From: Acidobacteriaceae bacterium
GTDB lineage: Bacteria; Acidobacteriota; Terriglobia; Terriglobales; Acidobacteriaceae
Direction: 5' to 3'
DNA: 13,464 nucleotides
Assembly: GCA_003164255.1 (NCBI GenBank)
Contig: PLST01000598.1
Coordinates: 9,760-23,223, forward strand
Position 1 is the first letter of the stretch. Each line of letters starts with the position of its first letter. The position numbers and the translations under genes were made by a program. The notes below the pieces were generated by a model. It made no database searches and was not told the DNA's origin. It saw only the letters and a list, made by a program, of their open reading frames with translations. This document shows, piece by piece, positions 1-6,874 of the stretch.

Positions 1-1
1 C

Positions 2-781
2 ACCAATATTTCAGGAACTGCACAGATCGCGGTTTCTTCGCCTTCGGCTACGGCTACCGTCACCGGAGTTGCAGTTGCGGCGATTCCGTCCTCCATTACT
101 ACCGCGCAGACTTCAACTTGCTCGGCAACAGTATCAGGAACAGGCACCTTCAGTAATGCCGTTACGTGGACAGCGACGGGCGGAACGATCACGGCAGGCG
201 GAGTGTTTACGCCCTCCGGCATTGGAACCGGAAGCTGCACAGCACATTCCGCGCAGGCTGGCTATACCAACATTTCAGGCTCTGCACAGATCGCGGTTTC
301 TTCGCCTTCGGCAACCGTCACCGGAGTTGCAGTTGCGGCGATTCCATCCTCCATTACTACCGCGCAGACTTCAACTTGCTCGGCAACGGTTTCAGGAACA
401 GGCGGCTTTAGCAACGCTGTAACCTGGACAGCGATGGGCGGAACGATCACGGCAGGCGGAGTCTTCACGCCGTCCGGCACTGGAACGGGAAGCTGCACAG
501 CACATTCCGCACAGGCTGGCTATACCAACATTTCAGGCTCCGCAAACATCACAGTCAGCTCTGCTCCCTTCACAATCACGTCGATCGCGGTGGCGGCAGC
601 GCCTTCCTCCATCACTACCACGCAGACCACAACCTGTGCGGCCACGGTTTCCGGGACAGGAGCCTACAGCTCTACAGTGAATTGGACGGCCACCGGCGGC
701 TCCATTACGTCCGGCGGAGTTTTCACTCCCTCAGGATCGGGGACGGCCAGTTGCACTGCGACCTCGGCCGTGCCGGGATAC
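2..781 (+). repeat. Three tandem in-frame repeats of 264, 258 and 258 bp
   Basis: Units run 2-265, 266-523 and 524-781, each starting at the Thr codon of the TNISG motif. Units 1 and 2 differ at about 22 of 258 aligned bases by hand count, plus a 6-bp (two-codon) insertion in unit 1. Unit 3 is more diverged. Each unit encodes one Ig-like domain. The array probably extends upstream of the window. Confidence 0.9.
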
Positions 782-2293
782 ACGAACATCTCGGGTTCGG
801 CGAATATTACGGTGACGGTTGCGGCGCCCGCAATCACCGGTGTTTCCCTGGTGTGCACACCGTCTTCCATCACCGATGTTCAAACCGCGAGTTGCACACC
901 GACGGTCACAGGCACAGGAGCCTTCACGAACACTGTGAATCTTTCAGTGAGCCCAACCGGCGGCGGGACCTTCAGCACATCGACGAATGTGGCTTCTGGA
1001 ACGGGCGTTACCTTCACGCCGCCCAATACCGGAGCAGAGACGGCAACCATCACGGCAACCTCCACGCAGGATGCCACGAAGTTCGGCACGTTTGTGGTTA
1101 CGGTCACGGTGCCCGGCAGTGGACCTACCTGCGCTGGAATGAGTCTTGGCAATGAAGCCAGCCTCAACGGATTCGTGCCCTTCCCTGCGACTGCTGCATG
1201 GAACACCGATATCTCGGCCGCTCCGCTTGATGCGAACAATGCTTCAATTGTGGCAGGCGTCGATTTTGGCGGGGAGCACCTGCACCACGACTGGTCTTCA
1301 TTTGCCGGCGGCAACTACGGCATGCCATATGTTGTTGTCGATTCCGGTTCCACTGCGCTGGTTCCCATCAACGTGGGCGCATATGCCGTCGAGAGCGACG
1401 TGGCTAACGCGCCGTTCCCCATAACCGCGCCGATCGAGGGATCACCAGCGGACTGCAGCGACAGCAGCGATCAACACGTGCTGGTACTCGATAGGAACCG
1501 CTGCATGCTGTATGAAACCTATAACACGATTCGCTGCAACGGGGCCTGGGCCTCGGATTCGGAAACGATCTGGGATATGCAGAACTTTGAGCAGCGTCCG
1601 TGGGGCTGGACCTCGGGCGATGCTGCAGGGCTGGCCATCTTCCCGGGCCTTGTCCGCTACGACGAAGTTGCAGCTGGTGCGATCAACCATGCCATCCGCT
1701 TCACGCTGCAGAATACAAGGAGCGACAACAACGGCGGATACTTTGTTGAGCCTGCGAGCCATGCCGCGGGAACTTCTTCTTCCAGCTTGAACGTCATGGG
1801 CATGCGCATTCGTCTGAAGGCGAGCTTCGATATTTCAGGCTATTCCGCAGCCAACCAGGTCATCCTTACAGCAATGAAGAAGTATGGCATGATTCTCGCC
1901 GACAATGGGGGCAATTTCTTTTTTCAGGGGGTGGTTGATTCGCGGTGGGACGATAACGACCTGATCAATCTCGATTCAATCCAATCGTCAAACTTTGAGG
2001 TCGTTCAGATGACGCCTGCATGGCCTGGATGGGATGCCAACACGGCTCCCACCGGCGCTGCGCCCACTATTGACAGTTTCACGGCTTCCGCGTCGACTGT
2101 TGCTGTGGGCACTGCCGTGACGCTTACGTGGACCACCACCAACGATTCGTATGATTTTATCGACAAACTTGGTGGAGTCCGCGGCGGAAGTGTCACATTT
2201 ACGCCTACGGCCGCAGGCACCATAACCTACACACTGAATGCAACCAACCAGTACGGACGATCGACAAAAGCAGTCACAATCGTCGTTCAATAA
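2..2293 (+). CDS. Secreted Ig-like-repeat protein with uncharacterised C-terminal domain (5' truncated by window)
   Basis: The frame is open from the first base to the TAA at 2291-2293, so the start lies upstream; 763 residues are visible. Residues 1-88, 89-174 and 175-260 are tandem Ig-like units (Thr/Ser/Gly-rich, each with a TNISGxAxI opening and a GGVFTPSG motif). A diverged, longer fourth unit follows to about residue 372. Residues ~376-671 form a non-repetitive domain with HHDW at 428-431, and a further Ig-like domain (PTIDSFTAS...) spans ~688-763. The composition suggests an exported or surface protein, but the signal peptide is outside the window. I know sequences like the ~300-residue domain only as hypothetical proteins of soil bacteria and give it no function. 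The Ig-like units may act as a stalk or in adhesion (inference). The gene is followed by hairpins and a gap, so it is unlikely to belong to the operon downstream. Confidence 0.9.
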   Translation, partial: TNISGTAQIAVSSPSATATVTGVAVAAIPSSITTAQTSTCSATVSGTGTFSNAVTWTATGGTITAGGVFTPSGIGTGSCTAHSAQAGYTNISGSAQIAVSSPSATVTGVAVAAIPSSITTAQTSTCSATVSGTGGFSNAVTWTAMGGTITAGGVFTPSGTGTGSCTAHSAQAGYTNISGSANITVSSAPFTITSIAVAAAPSSITTTQTTTCAATVSGTGAYSSTVNWTATGGSITSGGVFTPSGSGTASCTATSAVPGYTNISGSANITVTVAAPAITGVSLVCTPSSITDVQTASCTPTVTGTGAFTNTVNLSVSPTGGGTFSTSTNVASGTGVTFTPPNTGAETATITATSTQDATKFGTFVVTVTVPGSGPTCAGMSLGNEASLNGFVPFPATAAWNTDISAAPLDANNASIVAGVDFGGEHLHHDWSSFAGGNYGMPYVVVDSGSTALVPINVGAYAVESDVANAPFPITAPIEGSPADCSDSSDQHVLVLDRNRCMLYETYNTIRCNGAWASDSETIWDMQNFEQRPWGWTSGDAAGLAIFPGLVRYDEVAAGAINHAIRFTLQNTRSDNNGGYFVEPASHAAGTSSSSLNVMGMRIRLKASFDISGYSAANQVILTAMKKYGMILADNGGNFFFQGVVDSRWDDNDLINLDSIQSSNFEVVQMTPAWPGWDANTAPTGAAPTIDSFTASASTVAVGTAVTLTWTTTNDSYDFIDKLGGVRGGSVTFTPTAAGTITYTLNATNQYGRSTKAVTIVVQ

Positions 2294-2303
2294 GCGAAAA
2301 CGA

Positions 2304-2326
2304 ACCGGCCAAATCTGGCTGCCGGT
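2304..2326 (+). terminator. Possible weak transcription stop hairpin after the Ig-like-repeat gene
   Basis: ACCGGC (2304-2309) is perfectly complementary to GCCGGT (2321-2326), giving a 6-bp GC-rich stem with an 11-nt loop 10 nt after the stop codon. No T-run follows, so it is not a classical intrinsic terminator. Position is the main argument. Confidence 0.35.
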
Positions 2327-2342
2327 CATGAAGGTGCATCGA

Positions 2343-2386
2343 CGCTGCAATACCTCGCCAATTCATCTCGGCGGGGTATTGCGGCG
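2343..2386. repeat. Strong 17-pair hairpin (inverted repeat)
   Basis: Positions 2343-2359 pair with 2370-2386 over 17 consecutive positions. Fifteen are Watson-Crick and two are G-T wobbles (2346/2383 and 2355/2374); the loop is 10 nt (2360-2369). The core arms are GCAATACCTCGCC and GGCGGGGTATTGC. No T-run follows on either strand. It could be a Rho-type or U-less transcription stop, an mRNA-end stabiliser, or a REP-like intergenic palindrome. The sequence alone cannot decide. Confidence 0.75.
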
Positions 2387-2435
2387 CGGTTCGCTCACAG
2401 TCCCGTCCCCGACTCGTTCGTTTGTAGAGCAGGTA

Positions 2436-2441
2436 TAGAAT
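2436..2441 (+). promoter_or_regulatory. Possible -10 element upstream of the sugar operon
   Basis: TAGAAT (5 of 6 matches to TATAAT) ends 9 nt before the ATG of the Tat-leader frame at 2451. No good -35 hexamer lies 16-18 nt upstream, so support is weak. If real, transcription would start at about 2448 and the operon mRNA would carry the leader frame at its very 5' end. Confidence 0.3.
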
Positions 2442-2450
2442 TGTGCGGTC

Positions 2451-2558
2451 ATGTCGGATGGAGTTCCGGGGCGCTCTCGTCGTCAATTTCTCAAATCAGT
2501 CGCAGCGACTGCAGCAGCCGCACATGGCAGCACCAGCCTTCGCGCTTCCCTGGTGTGA
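2451..2558 (+). pseudogene. Orphan Tat signal peptide (truncated gene relic or leader peptide)
   Basis: ATG at 2451 opens a 35-codon frame ending at TGA 2556-2558. Residues 9-15 read SRRQFLK, an exact twin-arginine consensus, followed by an Ala-rich weakly hydrophobic stretch (SVAATAAAA). No mature protein follows. In the +1 frame, codons from 2524 encode MAAPAFALPW, with an AFA cleavage-like motif at 2536-2544, and run to TGA 2605-2607. A frameshift near 2520 would therefore give a better Tat leader. That +1 frame is also the frame of the oxidoreductase gene at 2650, separated from it only by this stop. Probable explanations are the remains of a lost Tat-exported protein, a decayed N-terminal extension of the oxidoreductase, or a sequencing error. 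Expression is unknown. Confidence 0.6.
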
Positions 2559-2640
2559 TCCGCCGATGTCGTTCAGGCGCCCTTTCATGCCCACGCGAAC
2601 GGTGTGATACGATTTCGTCGATACGTCGGCGTTTTCAATG

Positions 2641-2644
2641 GGAG
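2641..2644 (+). promoter_or_regulatory. Ribosome binding site that sets the oxidoreductase start
   Basis: GGAG at 2641-2644 lies 5 nt before ATG 2650 and inside the codons that would follow an alternative ATG at 2638. The sequence before 2638 has no purine-rich SD, so translation most likely begins at 2650. Confidence 0.6.
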
Positions 2645-2649
2645 CAGCA

Positions 2650-3807
2650 ATGCGCGAGCGCAGGACCGGAATCATCATGAACGGCGTCACCGGACGCATG
2701 GGACTCAATCAGCATCTCATCCGGTCTGTCCTCGCCATTCGCAATCAGGGCGGTCTTCCTCTTTCTGATGGCAGCATCCTCATGCCCGACCCCATCCTCG
2801 TCGGCCGGAACGAAGACAAGCTCAAGGCCATTGCCTCTGCGCATGGTCTGTCGCGCTGGACCACGGATCTCTCCCTCGCTCTTGCCAGTCCCGAGGACAC
2901 CATTTACTTTGACTCCGGGTCTACCGGCATCCGCGAACAGAATGTGCTCGAAGCGATTGCTGCCGGGAAGCACGTGTATTGCGAAAAGCCGCTCTCCACA
3001 ACCATGGAAAGCGCCCTCAGAATTGCGCGCGCCGCTCAAAAGGCCGGCATCAAGCAGGGTGTGGTTCAGGACAAGCTGTTCCTTCCCGGCATTCGCAAGC
3101 TTCGCCGCCTGATTGACTCCGGTTTCTTTGGCCGCATCCTCACCGTGCGTGGCGAATTCGGCTACTGGGTCTTTGAAGGTGATTGGCAAACCGCGCAGCG
3201 CCCCTCCTGGAATTACAGGAAGGAAGACGATGGCGGCATCATTCTCGACATGTACTGTCATTGGCGCTACGTACTCGACCACACCTTCGGCACGGTGCAG
3301 TCTGTAAGTTGCGTCGGCGCCACGCACATTCCCGAGCGCGCAGATGAGAGCGGCAAGCCCTACAAGTGCACTGCCGATGATGCGGCCTACGGCATGTTCG
3401 AACTCAAAGGCGCCATCTTCGCGCAGATTAACTCTTCCTGGGTTACGCGCGTCTATCGCGACGAACTTTTCAACCTTCACGTCGATGGCACTGAAGGCAG
3501 CGCCGTGGTCGGCCTGCGCGACTGCAAGGTGCAGCACCGCGTCAACACGCCAAGGCCTGTCTGGAATCCCGATCTCCCTAACCCGTTCAAGTTTCGCGAT
3601 CAATGGGCCGAGGTTCCTGATAACGCCGACTTCGACAATGCCTTCAAAGTCCAATGGGAGATGTTTCTTCGCCACGTCTTTGCGGATGCGCCTTTTCCTC
3701 ATACCTTTCTCGATGGCGCTCGCGGAGTGCAACTCGCCGAACTGGCACATACATCGTGGCAACAGCGCCGCTGGGTCGATGTCCCCGACCTCTCTCTCGG
3801 CTCTTAA
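2650..3807 (+). CDS. Gfo/Idh/MocA family NAD(P)-dependent sugar oxidoreductase
   Basis: 385 residues from ATG 2650, close to the family's usual 330-400; an in-frame ATG at 2638 lacks an SD. The N-terminal Rossmann part has a glycine-rich NGVTGRMG (11-18). The family signature YCEKPLS (110-116) contains the catalytic Lys113. DGGIILDMYCHW (194-205) provides Asp200 and His204, corresponding to the D-x3-H active-site pair. The C-terminal part is the usual open beta-sheet substrate domain. Such enzymes oxidise or reduce a hydroxyl/keto group of a sugar or sugar acid in the cytoplasm. First gene of a probable five-gene operon, 32 nt before the TIM-barrel gene; Gfo/Idh and TIM-barrel partners are a common pair in carbohydrate clusters. 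No export signal is fused to it, although an out-of-frame Tat leader lies just upstream. The substrate cannot be read from sequence. Confidence 0.92.
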   Translation: MRERRTGIIMNGVTGRMGLNQHLIRSVLAIRNQGGLPLSDGSILMPDPILVGRNEDKLKAIASAHGLSRWTTDLSLALASPEDTIYFDSGSTGIREQNVLEAIAAGKHVYCEKPLSTTMESALRIARAAQKAGIKQGVVQDKLFLPGIRKLRRLIDSGFFGRILTVRGEFGYWVFEGDWQTAQRPSWNYRKEDDGGIILDMYCHWRYVLDHTFGTVQSVSCVGATHIPERADESGKPYKCTADDAAYGMFELKGAIFAQINSSWVTRVYRDELFNLHVDGTEGSAVVGLRDCKVQHRVNTPRPVWNPDLPNPFKFRDQWAEVPDNADFDNAFKVQWEMFLRHVFADAPFPHTFLDGARGVQLAELAHTSWQQRRWVDVPDLSLGS

Positions 3808-3839
3808 CGGTTAGCAGGAAGACTCGGGGAAGAACGCGC

Positions 3840-4652
3840 ATGGCAGATAAGGCAAGGCTCTCGCTCAACCAAATCACGACCTCAAGCTGGAGCGTCAGCG
3901 AGGCTGTGGAGGCGTGCGCGTGCCAGGGCGTTTCCTCGATTGCCCTGTGGAGACACAAGATTCATGAGGCAGGTCTCGATGCCTGCGTGCGCAAGGTCAA
4001 AGACGCGCAACTGCATGTCTCCAGCGTTTGCCGCGGCGGCATGTTTCCCGCGCCCACGGAGGCCGAGCGGAAAAAGAACATCGAAGACAACTTCCGTGCG
4101 GCCGATGAAGCCGCCGCGCTCCATGCCGACTCCCTCGTGATGGTGGTCGGAGGCTGCGCCGGTGTCGGCATTGAAGAAGCCCGTCAGATGGTTTCAGACG
4201 GACTCGCAGCTCTCGTCCCTTATGCCGGCCAGCTTGGTGTGCGCATCGGCCTTGAGCCGCTGCATCCGATGTATGCCGCCGATCGTTCGGTGCTGTCCAC
4301 CATCGGCCAGGCTCTTCAGCTTGCCTCGCCTTACGGTGCGCACGAAGTCGGCGTTATCCTGGACACATTTCACATTTGGTGGGACCCGCAGGTTGCCGAA
4401 CTGATTGCTCAATCCGCCGGCCGCATCTATGGCTTCCATGTCTCTGACTGGCTGGTTCCGCTGCCTGACGTGCTTCTCGGCCGGGGCCTCATGGGCGACG
4501 GCGTCATTGATAACAAGGGGCTCCGCGTGCTCGTCGAGAAGGCAGGTTACTCTGGCCCCATTGAAGTGGAGATATTCAACCGAAAGCTCTGGGATTCCGA
4601 TCCTAACGAAGTGTTGGCGCAGGTCATCGAGCGCTTTGAGAAGTTTGTCTAG
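3840..4652 (+). CDS. Sugar phosphate isomerase/epimerase family protein (xylose isomerase-like TIM barrel)
   Basis: 270 residues from ATG 3840. The open frame extends back to 3654, but that part lies inside the oxidoreductase gene and has no family resemblance. A purine-rich GGGGAAG (3826-3832) serves as RBS. The likely metal-binding and catalytic residues of the AP-endonuclease-2/xylose isomerase-like fold are present: E139 in GLEPLHP, D175 and H178 in ILDTFHIWW, H200 in GFHVSDW, and E244 in EVEIF. The enzyme should be a soluble, divalent-metal-dependent isomerase or epimerase acting on a keto/aldo sugar, probably the product or substrate of the upstream oxidoreductase. Some members of this fold act as 3-keto-sugar lyases or hydratases, so the reaction is open. 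Gap to the next gene is 8 nt. Confidence 0.88.
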   Translation: MADKARLSLNQITTSSWSVSEAVEACACQGVSSIALWRHKIHEAGLDACVRKVKDAQLHVSSVCRGGMFPAPTEAERKKNIEDNFRAADEAAALHADSLVMVVGGCAGVGIEEARQMVSDGLAALVPYAGQLGVRIGLEPLHPMYAADRSVLSTIGQALQLASPYGAHEVGVILDTFHIWWDPQVAELIAQSAGRIYGFHVSDWLVPLPDVLLGRGLMGDGVIDNKGLRVLVEKAGYSGPIEVEIFNRKLWDSDPNEVLAQVIERFEKFV

Positions 4653-4660
4653 CTGAGAGG

Positions 4661-6034
4661 ATGCAAGTGGAATCGAGCAACACCTTAACGCCGCAGGCAC
4701 TCATGCCCTCGATCAAGCGAGCGCTCGAGCTTGCCTCGCAAAAGACCGTACTGCTCGATCGGCGCTGGAAGGTGCCTGATGGCGCGCCTGTGTTCACCGT
4801 CGCCGGCAAATACACTGCGCGCAGTTGGACGCAGTGGACGCAGGGCTTTCAGTATGGCAACGCTCTTGTCTGCTTCGATCTCACCGGCGACTCAAGCCTG
4901 CTCACACTTTCGCGCCGCCACGTAGTGGACGATATGGCCGAGCACCTGACTCACACTGGCGTCCATGACCACGGTTTCAACAACATCTCTACCTACGGTC
5001 ATCTGCGCCGTCTTATGCTCGCCGGCCGCATCCCCTCGAACGAATGGGAGCTCAATTTTTACGAGTTAGCGTTGAAAGTCAGCGGCGCCGTGCAGTCCTC
5101 GCGCTGGACTGCGCTTCCCGATGGCGGCTATATACCCTCATTCAACGGCAGCCATTCGCTGTTTATTGATACGATGCGCACTTTGCGCATCTGTGCCATG
5201 GCACATCGTCTTGGTCATGGCCTGGTTGGCGAGCAAGACAAGCGGGTTAACCTGCTCGGCAGGCTGCTCGCGCATGCAAAGACCTCAGCGGCCTTCAACA
5301 TTTACTACGGCGAGGGCCGTGACCACTACGATGTGCCTGAGCTCTGTGGCCGCACGGTGCACGAGACCATTTTCAACGTGTCCAGTGGCGTCTTTCGCTG
5401 CCCATCTTCGCAGCAGGGATTTTCTCCATTCACCACATGGACGCGCGGGCTGGCCTGGGCGATGCTCGGATTTTCTGAGCAGCTTGAATTCATTCAATCG
5501 CTGCCGGAGAGTGAATTCGCCGCTGAAGGTCTTCCCGCGAAACGTGAAGCCTGCACGATGCTTGAGCGCGCTGCTCGCGCCACTTGCGACTTTTACATCA
5601 ACCAGGCAAGCGCGCTCGACGGCATCTGCTATTGGGACACAGGCGCGCCGCAACTCCATCTGCTCGGTGACTGGAAAGCCAAACCCGCAGATCCGTTCAA
5701 CGATTTCGAGCCCGTCGATTCGTCTGCAAGTGCAATCGCCGCTCAAGGCCTTCTGCGTCTCGGCCATGTGCTCGGCGAGGCGGGCCGCGCCTACATGCAG
5801 GCTGGTCTTGCGATCATCGAACGCCTGATTCAGGAGCCCTACTTATCGACCGATCCGAGTCACGAAGGGATTCTTCTGCACAGCGTCTACCATCGGCCCA
5901 ACGGCTGGGACTACATCCCTCCTACGCGGAGAATTCCATCTGGCGAGTCAAGCATGTGGGGAGACTATCATCTGCTTGAAGCACTTCTCCTCGTCACCAG
6001 GTTAGCTGATTCAACGTACTACACCTTTTTTTAG
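4661..6034 (+). CDS. GH88-like glycoside hydrolase (unsaturated glucuronyl hydrolase type)
   Basis: 457 residues with the motif set of (alpha/alpha)6-barrel GH88/GH105-type enzymes: VHDHGF around D103, FIDTM around D170, TWTRGLAWAMLGF (259-271), DSSASAIAAQGLLRL (353-367) and GESSMWGDYHLLEALL (428-443). D103 and D170 fit the two essential Asp residues of unsaturated glucuronyl hydrolases (Asp88 and Asp149 in Bacillus UGL). The family cleaves the non-reducing unsaturated uronic acid from lyase-generated oligosaccharides by hydrating its double bond. No signal peptide is present, so it acts in the cytoplasm. It is longer than the usual ~370-400 residues. Start uncertainty: GAGAGG (4655-4660) abuts ATG 4661 with no spacer but lies 6 nt before an in-frame GTG at 4667, which may be the true start. 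Located between the isomerase and SDR genes. Exact substrate unknown. Confidence 0.85.
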   Translation: MQVESSNTLTPQALMPSIKRALELASQKTVLLDRRWKVPDGAPVFTVAGKYTARSWTQWTQGFQYGNALVCFDLTGDSSLLTLSRRHVVDDMAEHLTHTGVHDHGFNNISTYGHLRRLMLAGRIPSNEWELNFYELALKVSGAVQSSRWTALPDGGYIPSFNGSHSLFIDTMRTLRICAMAHRLGHGLVGEQDKRVNLLGRLLAHAKTSAAFNIYYGEGRDHYDVPELCGRTVHETIFNVSSGVFRCPSSQQGFSPFTTWTRGLAWAMLGFSEQLEFIQSLPESEFAAEGLPAKREACTMLERAARATCDFYINQASALDGICYWDTGAPQLHLLGDWKAKPADPFNDFEPVDSSASAIAAQGLLRLGHVLGEAGRAYMQAGLAIIERLIQEPYLSTDPSHEGILLHSVYHRPNGWDYIPPTRRIPSGESSMWGDYHLLEALLLVTRLADSTYYTFF

Positions 6035-6067
6035 CACTGGTTCAGGACAGGCGGGAAAGGAGCGAAA

Positions 6068-6847
6068 ATGCAGAGCGAGACAAAAGTCGCATTGGTCACC
6101 GGCGGGTCCCGCGGCATCGGGCTTGGCGTCGCGCTCAAACTGGCGGAGGCCGGCTTCACGCTTGTCATCAGTGGCAGGCGCGCTCACGATCAGGTGCAGT
6201 TCGCTCTCAATCAGCTCAGGCAGCACAGCGCTGCCTCCATCTATGTCCAGGCTGATGTTGCCAGCGGAGCTGACCGCGCTCGCCTCTTGCTGGCTGTAGA
6301 AGATAATTTCGGCAGGCTGGATGTTCTCGTAAACAATGCTGGAATTGCACCTCGCGTCCGCGCAGATATTCTTGAAGCTCACGAAGAGAGTTTCGATGAA
6401 CTCATCTCTACCAATCTGAAGGGACCTTACTTCCTGACACAAGCTGTAGCCTCCTGGATGATTCGCCAGCAGTCGACCGTCGCCCAAGTCCATCGGGCCA
6501 TAATCAACATCAGCTCGATTTCAGCCACGGTGGCCAGCGTCAATCGCGGCGACTACTGCATCTCCAAGGCTGGAATCGCGATGGCCACACGCCTGTGGGC
6601 CGTTCGCCTCGCGGAGTATGGCATTGGGGTGTATGAAGTCCGCCCCGGCATCATCGAGACGGACATGACATCGGGCGTTCGCGACAAGTACGACGCGCTG
6701 ATTGACGCAGGTCTTCTTCTTGAAAAGCGCTGGGGAACGCCTGCCGACGTGGGTAGCGCCGTTTGCCTTCTCGCCAAAGGCGAACTCAAGTACGCAACCG
6801 GCTCTGTTCTGCATGTGGACGGCGGCCTCACCGTGCCGAGGCTCTAG
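6068..6847 (+). CDS. SDR family oxidoreductase, 3-ketoacyl-ACP reductase-like
   Basis: 259 residues, a normal classical SDR length. Cofactor motif TGGSRGIG (11-18), NNAG (89-92), structural Asn116 in STNLKGP, and catalytic Ser150, Tyr163 and Lys167 (YCISK) are all intact. SGRR (35-38) after the second beta strand suggests a preference for NADP(H). The sequence closely recalls a FabG-like subgroup with NRGxYCISKAG, EVRPGIIETDM and HVDGGLTVPRL. In sugar clusters such proteins reduce or oxidise sugar carbonyls rather than fatty acyl intermediates, so the FabG-type name should not be taken as function. The RBS AAAGGAG (6056-6062) is strong, 5 nt before ATG. It sits 33 nt after the GH88-like gene and 27 nt before the transporter gene. 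Confidence 0.93.
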   Translation: MQSETKVALVTGGSRGIGLGVALKLAEAGFTLVISGRRAHDQVQFALNQLRQHSAASIYVQADVASGADRARLLLAVEDNFGRLDVLVNNAGIAPRVRADILEAHEESFDELISTNLKGPYFLTQAVASWMIRQQSTVAQVHRAIINISSISATVASVNRGDYCISKAGIAMATRLWAVRLAEYGIGVYEVRPGIIETDMTSGVRDKYDALIDAGLLLEKRWGTPADVGSAVCLLAKGELKYATGSVLHVDGGLTVPRL

Positions 6848-6874
6848 AGCAGATGAAACTTCTGGAACAGTTGC

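Noticed and set aside
2..781. CRISPR or satellite-type array
   Set aside because: Unit lengths are multiples of three, differences are mainly silent, and the units translate into one continuous domain repeat; there are no spacers.
2635..3762. 375-codon open frame on the minus strand opposite the oxidoreductase gene
   Set aside because: It is the antisense shadow of a well-supported gene with GC-rich third positions; no recognised motif and no plausible neighbour spacing.
3654..3839. 62-codon N-terminal extension of the TIM-barrel protein
   Set aside because: It overlaps the oxidoreductase 3' end, is Arg/Ser-rich shadow-like sequence, and ATG 3840 has an RBS and gives the expected N-terminus.
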